A stretch of 9,708 bases of DNA, from NCBI GenBank assembly GCA_030634505.1, contig DAOWAQ010000048.1, forward strand, positions 1 through 9,708, in the 5' to 3' direction. The translations under genes were made by a program, and so were the position numbers. Source of the DNA: Calditrichia bacterium (GTDB lineage: Bacteria; Calditrichota; Calditrichia; JAJRVZ01). This document shows positions 8,262 to 9,708 of this stretch, piece by piece; position 1 is the first letter of the stretch, and the number at the start of each line of letters is the position of its first letter. The notes under the pieces are model-generated. The model worked only from the letters and a program-made list of their open reading frames with translations, ran no database searches and was not told the origin of the DNA.

Positions 8262-9708
8262 ATGAGTAAATTAACATCAAATATTTTTATTTTCTTATTT
8301 TTGTTATTGCCTGGATTTATTTATTCATCAAATGATATTTTTGAAATTTCAAAGATTCAGTTTGTTGGATCCAATTCATTTCAGGATGAAGAGTTATTAG
8401 ATATAATTTATTCGGAAGAAGATGAAGAATTTGATGCCAGATTAGTAAAGCTGGATAAAATTGTTTTAATGAATTTTTATCGTAAAAGTGGTTTTCTTAC
8501 TGTAGAAATTAATGATAGTTTAATACAAAATAATAAATTAAACCAAGTAGAAATTAACTATGTGATTCATGAAGGTCTGTGTTATTATTTAGGTCGATTT
8601 GAATTTTCGGGAAATAAAATTATCAACACTGATTTTTTGCATGAAATATTTGAAGCTTATAAGGCGGGAGAGCCATTTGATGAAGGCAGGATTAATCAAG
8701 GAAAACAGATTATTGAAGGACATTATTATGATAAAGGTAAACCTTATATTAATTTAAAATTAGACTACCAATTTGAACATGATTCTCTTGTGGTAGTAAT
8801 TTTTAAAATTATAGAAAATCAAACAGTATATATAAAAGATATCAAATATGTCGGTTTAAAAATAGTGCAAAAATTCCTGATTCGCAGAGAATTAGAGTTT
8901 AAAAAGAATGAAATTTATAACCGGAAAATAATGGATGAATCTCAACAAAACATTTATGGTACAGGGTTGTTTGAGTATGTGCGATTCGAATTGGAGGCTA
9001 TACCAAATGATTCGATTAATGTTATTCTAAATATTTTGGTGAAAGAGCGTGACCCACGCTGGATTGGATTTAGAATAGGTTACGGTTACGAGCAGGAAGA
9101 ATCATACGGTAATAAATTGGATTTAACCGCAGAAGGCGGACACCGTAATTTATTTGGCACGGCAAGAAGTATCAGTCTGCATCTTGTACCATCATTTTTA
9201 TATAGCGTTAATTCCAAAAAAATAGTAAATCCGGAAAACCAGGCTACATTTGTTTATGTAGAGCCGTGGATTGGGTATACTCGAACACCCGGTATTTTCC
9301 AGGTTTCGTACAATCAATACAGGCCTTTAAACAGCGCAGATTTTAATGTATTCAAAACTTCATTTAATGTGAATCATAAGTTTAAAAATAATATCGTAAC
9401 TTCCGGCGGTATTGAAGCAAAGTTTGTAAATCAACTGACATCAGGGAAGATAGATAGCACACTGGAAAGTGACGCCGGTAAAGATCAAATCTATTCGGTA
9501 TCATTATTTGCGAGTAAAGATACACGTAAGAATTATTTTGATCCGAAGGATGCTTCCGTTACTGAACTGGGGCTTTCATTTTCAAATAGTATCGGAGAGG
9601 ATTCAGAAGGTAAAAAAGAGAACACAAAGTATTTTACTTTTATTGCAGCATGGAAACGCTATCAACCAGTCAAATTTAAATTATTCAGAAAAGATTTCAG
9701 GATTGTCT
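8262..9708 (+). CDS. Omp85-family outer-membrane protein (TamA/BamA-like), 3' end missing
   Basis: The frame opens with ATG 3 bases after the tamB stop and runs past the window end without a stop; 482 residues are visible. Residues 1-23 are a signal peptide (short basic start, IFIFLFLLLPGFIY, cleavage near SS at 22-24). Three POTRA-like repeats follow, about 27-105 (ISKIQFVGSNSF), 108-186 (YLGRFEFSGNKII, with an FDEGRINQGKQIIEGHYYDKG helix region) and 189-263 (VYIKDIKYVGL, YNRKIMDESQQNIYGTGLFEYVRF). The barrel starts near 266 (RWIGFRIGYGYEQ) and includes the family-typical GGHRNLFGTARSISL (292-306). About 215 barrel residues are present, so about half of a 16-strand barrel and its C-terminal strands lie beyond the edge. 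Three POTRAs match TamA better than five-POTRA BamA, and the tamB neighbour agrees, but domain boundaries were judged by eye. There is no Shine-Dalgarno sequence; translation may be coupled to tamB. Confidence 0.9.
   Translation, partial: MSKLTSNIFIFLFLLLPGFIYSSNDIFEISKIQFVGSNSFQDEELLDIIYSEEDEEFDARLVKLDKIVLMNFYRKSGFLTVEINDSLIQNNKLNQVEINYVIHEGLCYYLGRFEFSGNKIINTDFLHEIFEAYKAGEPFDEGRINQGKQIIEGHYYDKGKPYINLKLDYQFEHDSLVVVIFKIIENQTVYIKDIKYVGLKIVQKFLIRRELEFKKNEIYNRKIMDESQQNIYGTGLFEYVRFELEAIPNDSINVILNILVKERDPRWIGFRIGYGYEQEESYGNKLDLTAEGGHRNLFGTARSISLHLVPSFLYSVNSKKIVNPENQATFVYVEPWIGYTRTPGIFQVSYNQYRPLNSADFNVFKTSFNVNHKFKNNIVTSGGIEAKFVNQLTSGKIDSTLESDAGKDQIYSVSLFASKDTRKNYFDPKDASVTELGLSFSNSIGEDSEGKKENTKYFTFIAAWKRYQPVKFKLFRKDFRIV

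Noticed and set aside
1..9708. Search for CRISPR repeats, insertion-sequence ends, tRNA/rRNA genes, a riboswitch or a defence/toxin cassette.
   Set aside because: None was seen. The non-coding gaps are 125 bases or shorter and are accounted for by promoter, ribosome-binding and terminator signals or plain AT-rich spacer.

Overview
The window is AT-rich, and all five recognisable genes plus one cut-off gene tail lie on the + strand, closely packed. It comes from a diderm (outer-membrane) bacterium: it encodes a TamB-type inner-membrane-anchored envelope protein followed directly by a signal-peptide-bearing POTRA/beta-barrel (Omp85) protein. The mix of a Crp-family regulator, a soluble NtrB-like kinase, an FbaB-type class I aldolase and a TamB/Omp85 pair would fit a member of the Bacteroidota/Calditrichota/Ignavibacteriota-like lineages. 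That placement is an impression from protein style and base composition, not a demonstrated assignment.

Layout. Positions 2-157 are the last 51 codons of a gene that begins outside the window, possibly ending in a SPOR-like domain. After 17 bases comes a Crp/Fnr-family transcription factor (175-852), and after another 17 bases a 698-residue cytoplasmic histidine kinase (870-2966) with a degenerate receiver, GAF, PAS, HisKA and HATPase order. These three look like one transcription unit. A 109-base AT-rich gap holds a possible promoter and a clear Shine-Dalgarno sequence for a class I fructose-bisphosphate aldolase (3076-4143). The aldolase gene is closed by a strong intrinsic terminator (4164-4198), so it looks like its own unit. 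A second unit then starts: tamB (4269-8258, 1329 residues) and, 3 bases later, an Omp85 gene with a signal peptide, three apparent POTRA domains and the beginning of a beta-barrel (8262 to the window end, incomplete).

How the genes work together. The regulator and kinase probably form a signalling pair, but no response regulator lies next to the kinase, so its output is unknown. The aldolase serves glycolysis/gluconeogenesis and has no visible functional link to its neighbours. TamB and the Omp85 protein most likely act together across the periplasm in outer-membrane protein insertion or lipid delivery.

I found no mobile element, CRISPR array, tRNA or rRNA, and nothing that amounts to a new defence or metabolic system. 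The most unusual points are the kinase's receiver-like N-terminus, which has lost most of the phosphorylation residues, and the tamB-first order of the TamB/Omp85 pair.
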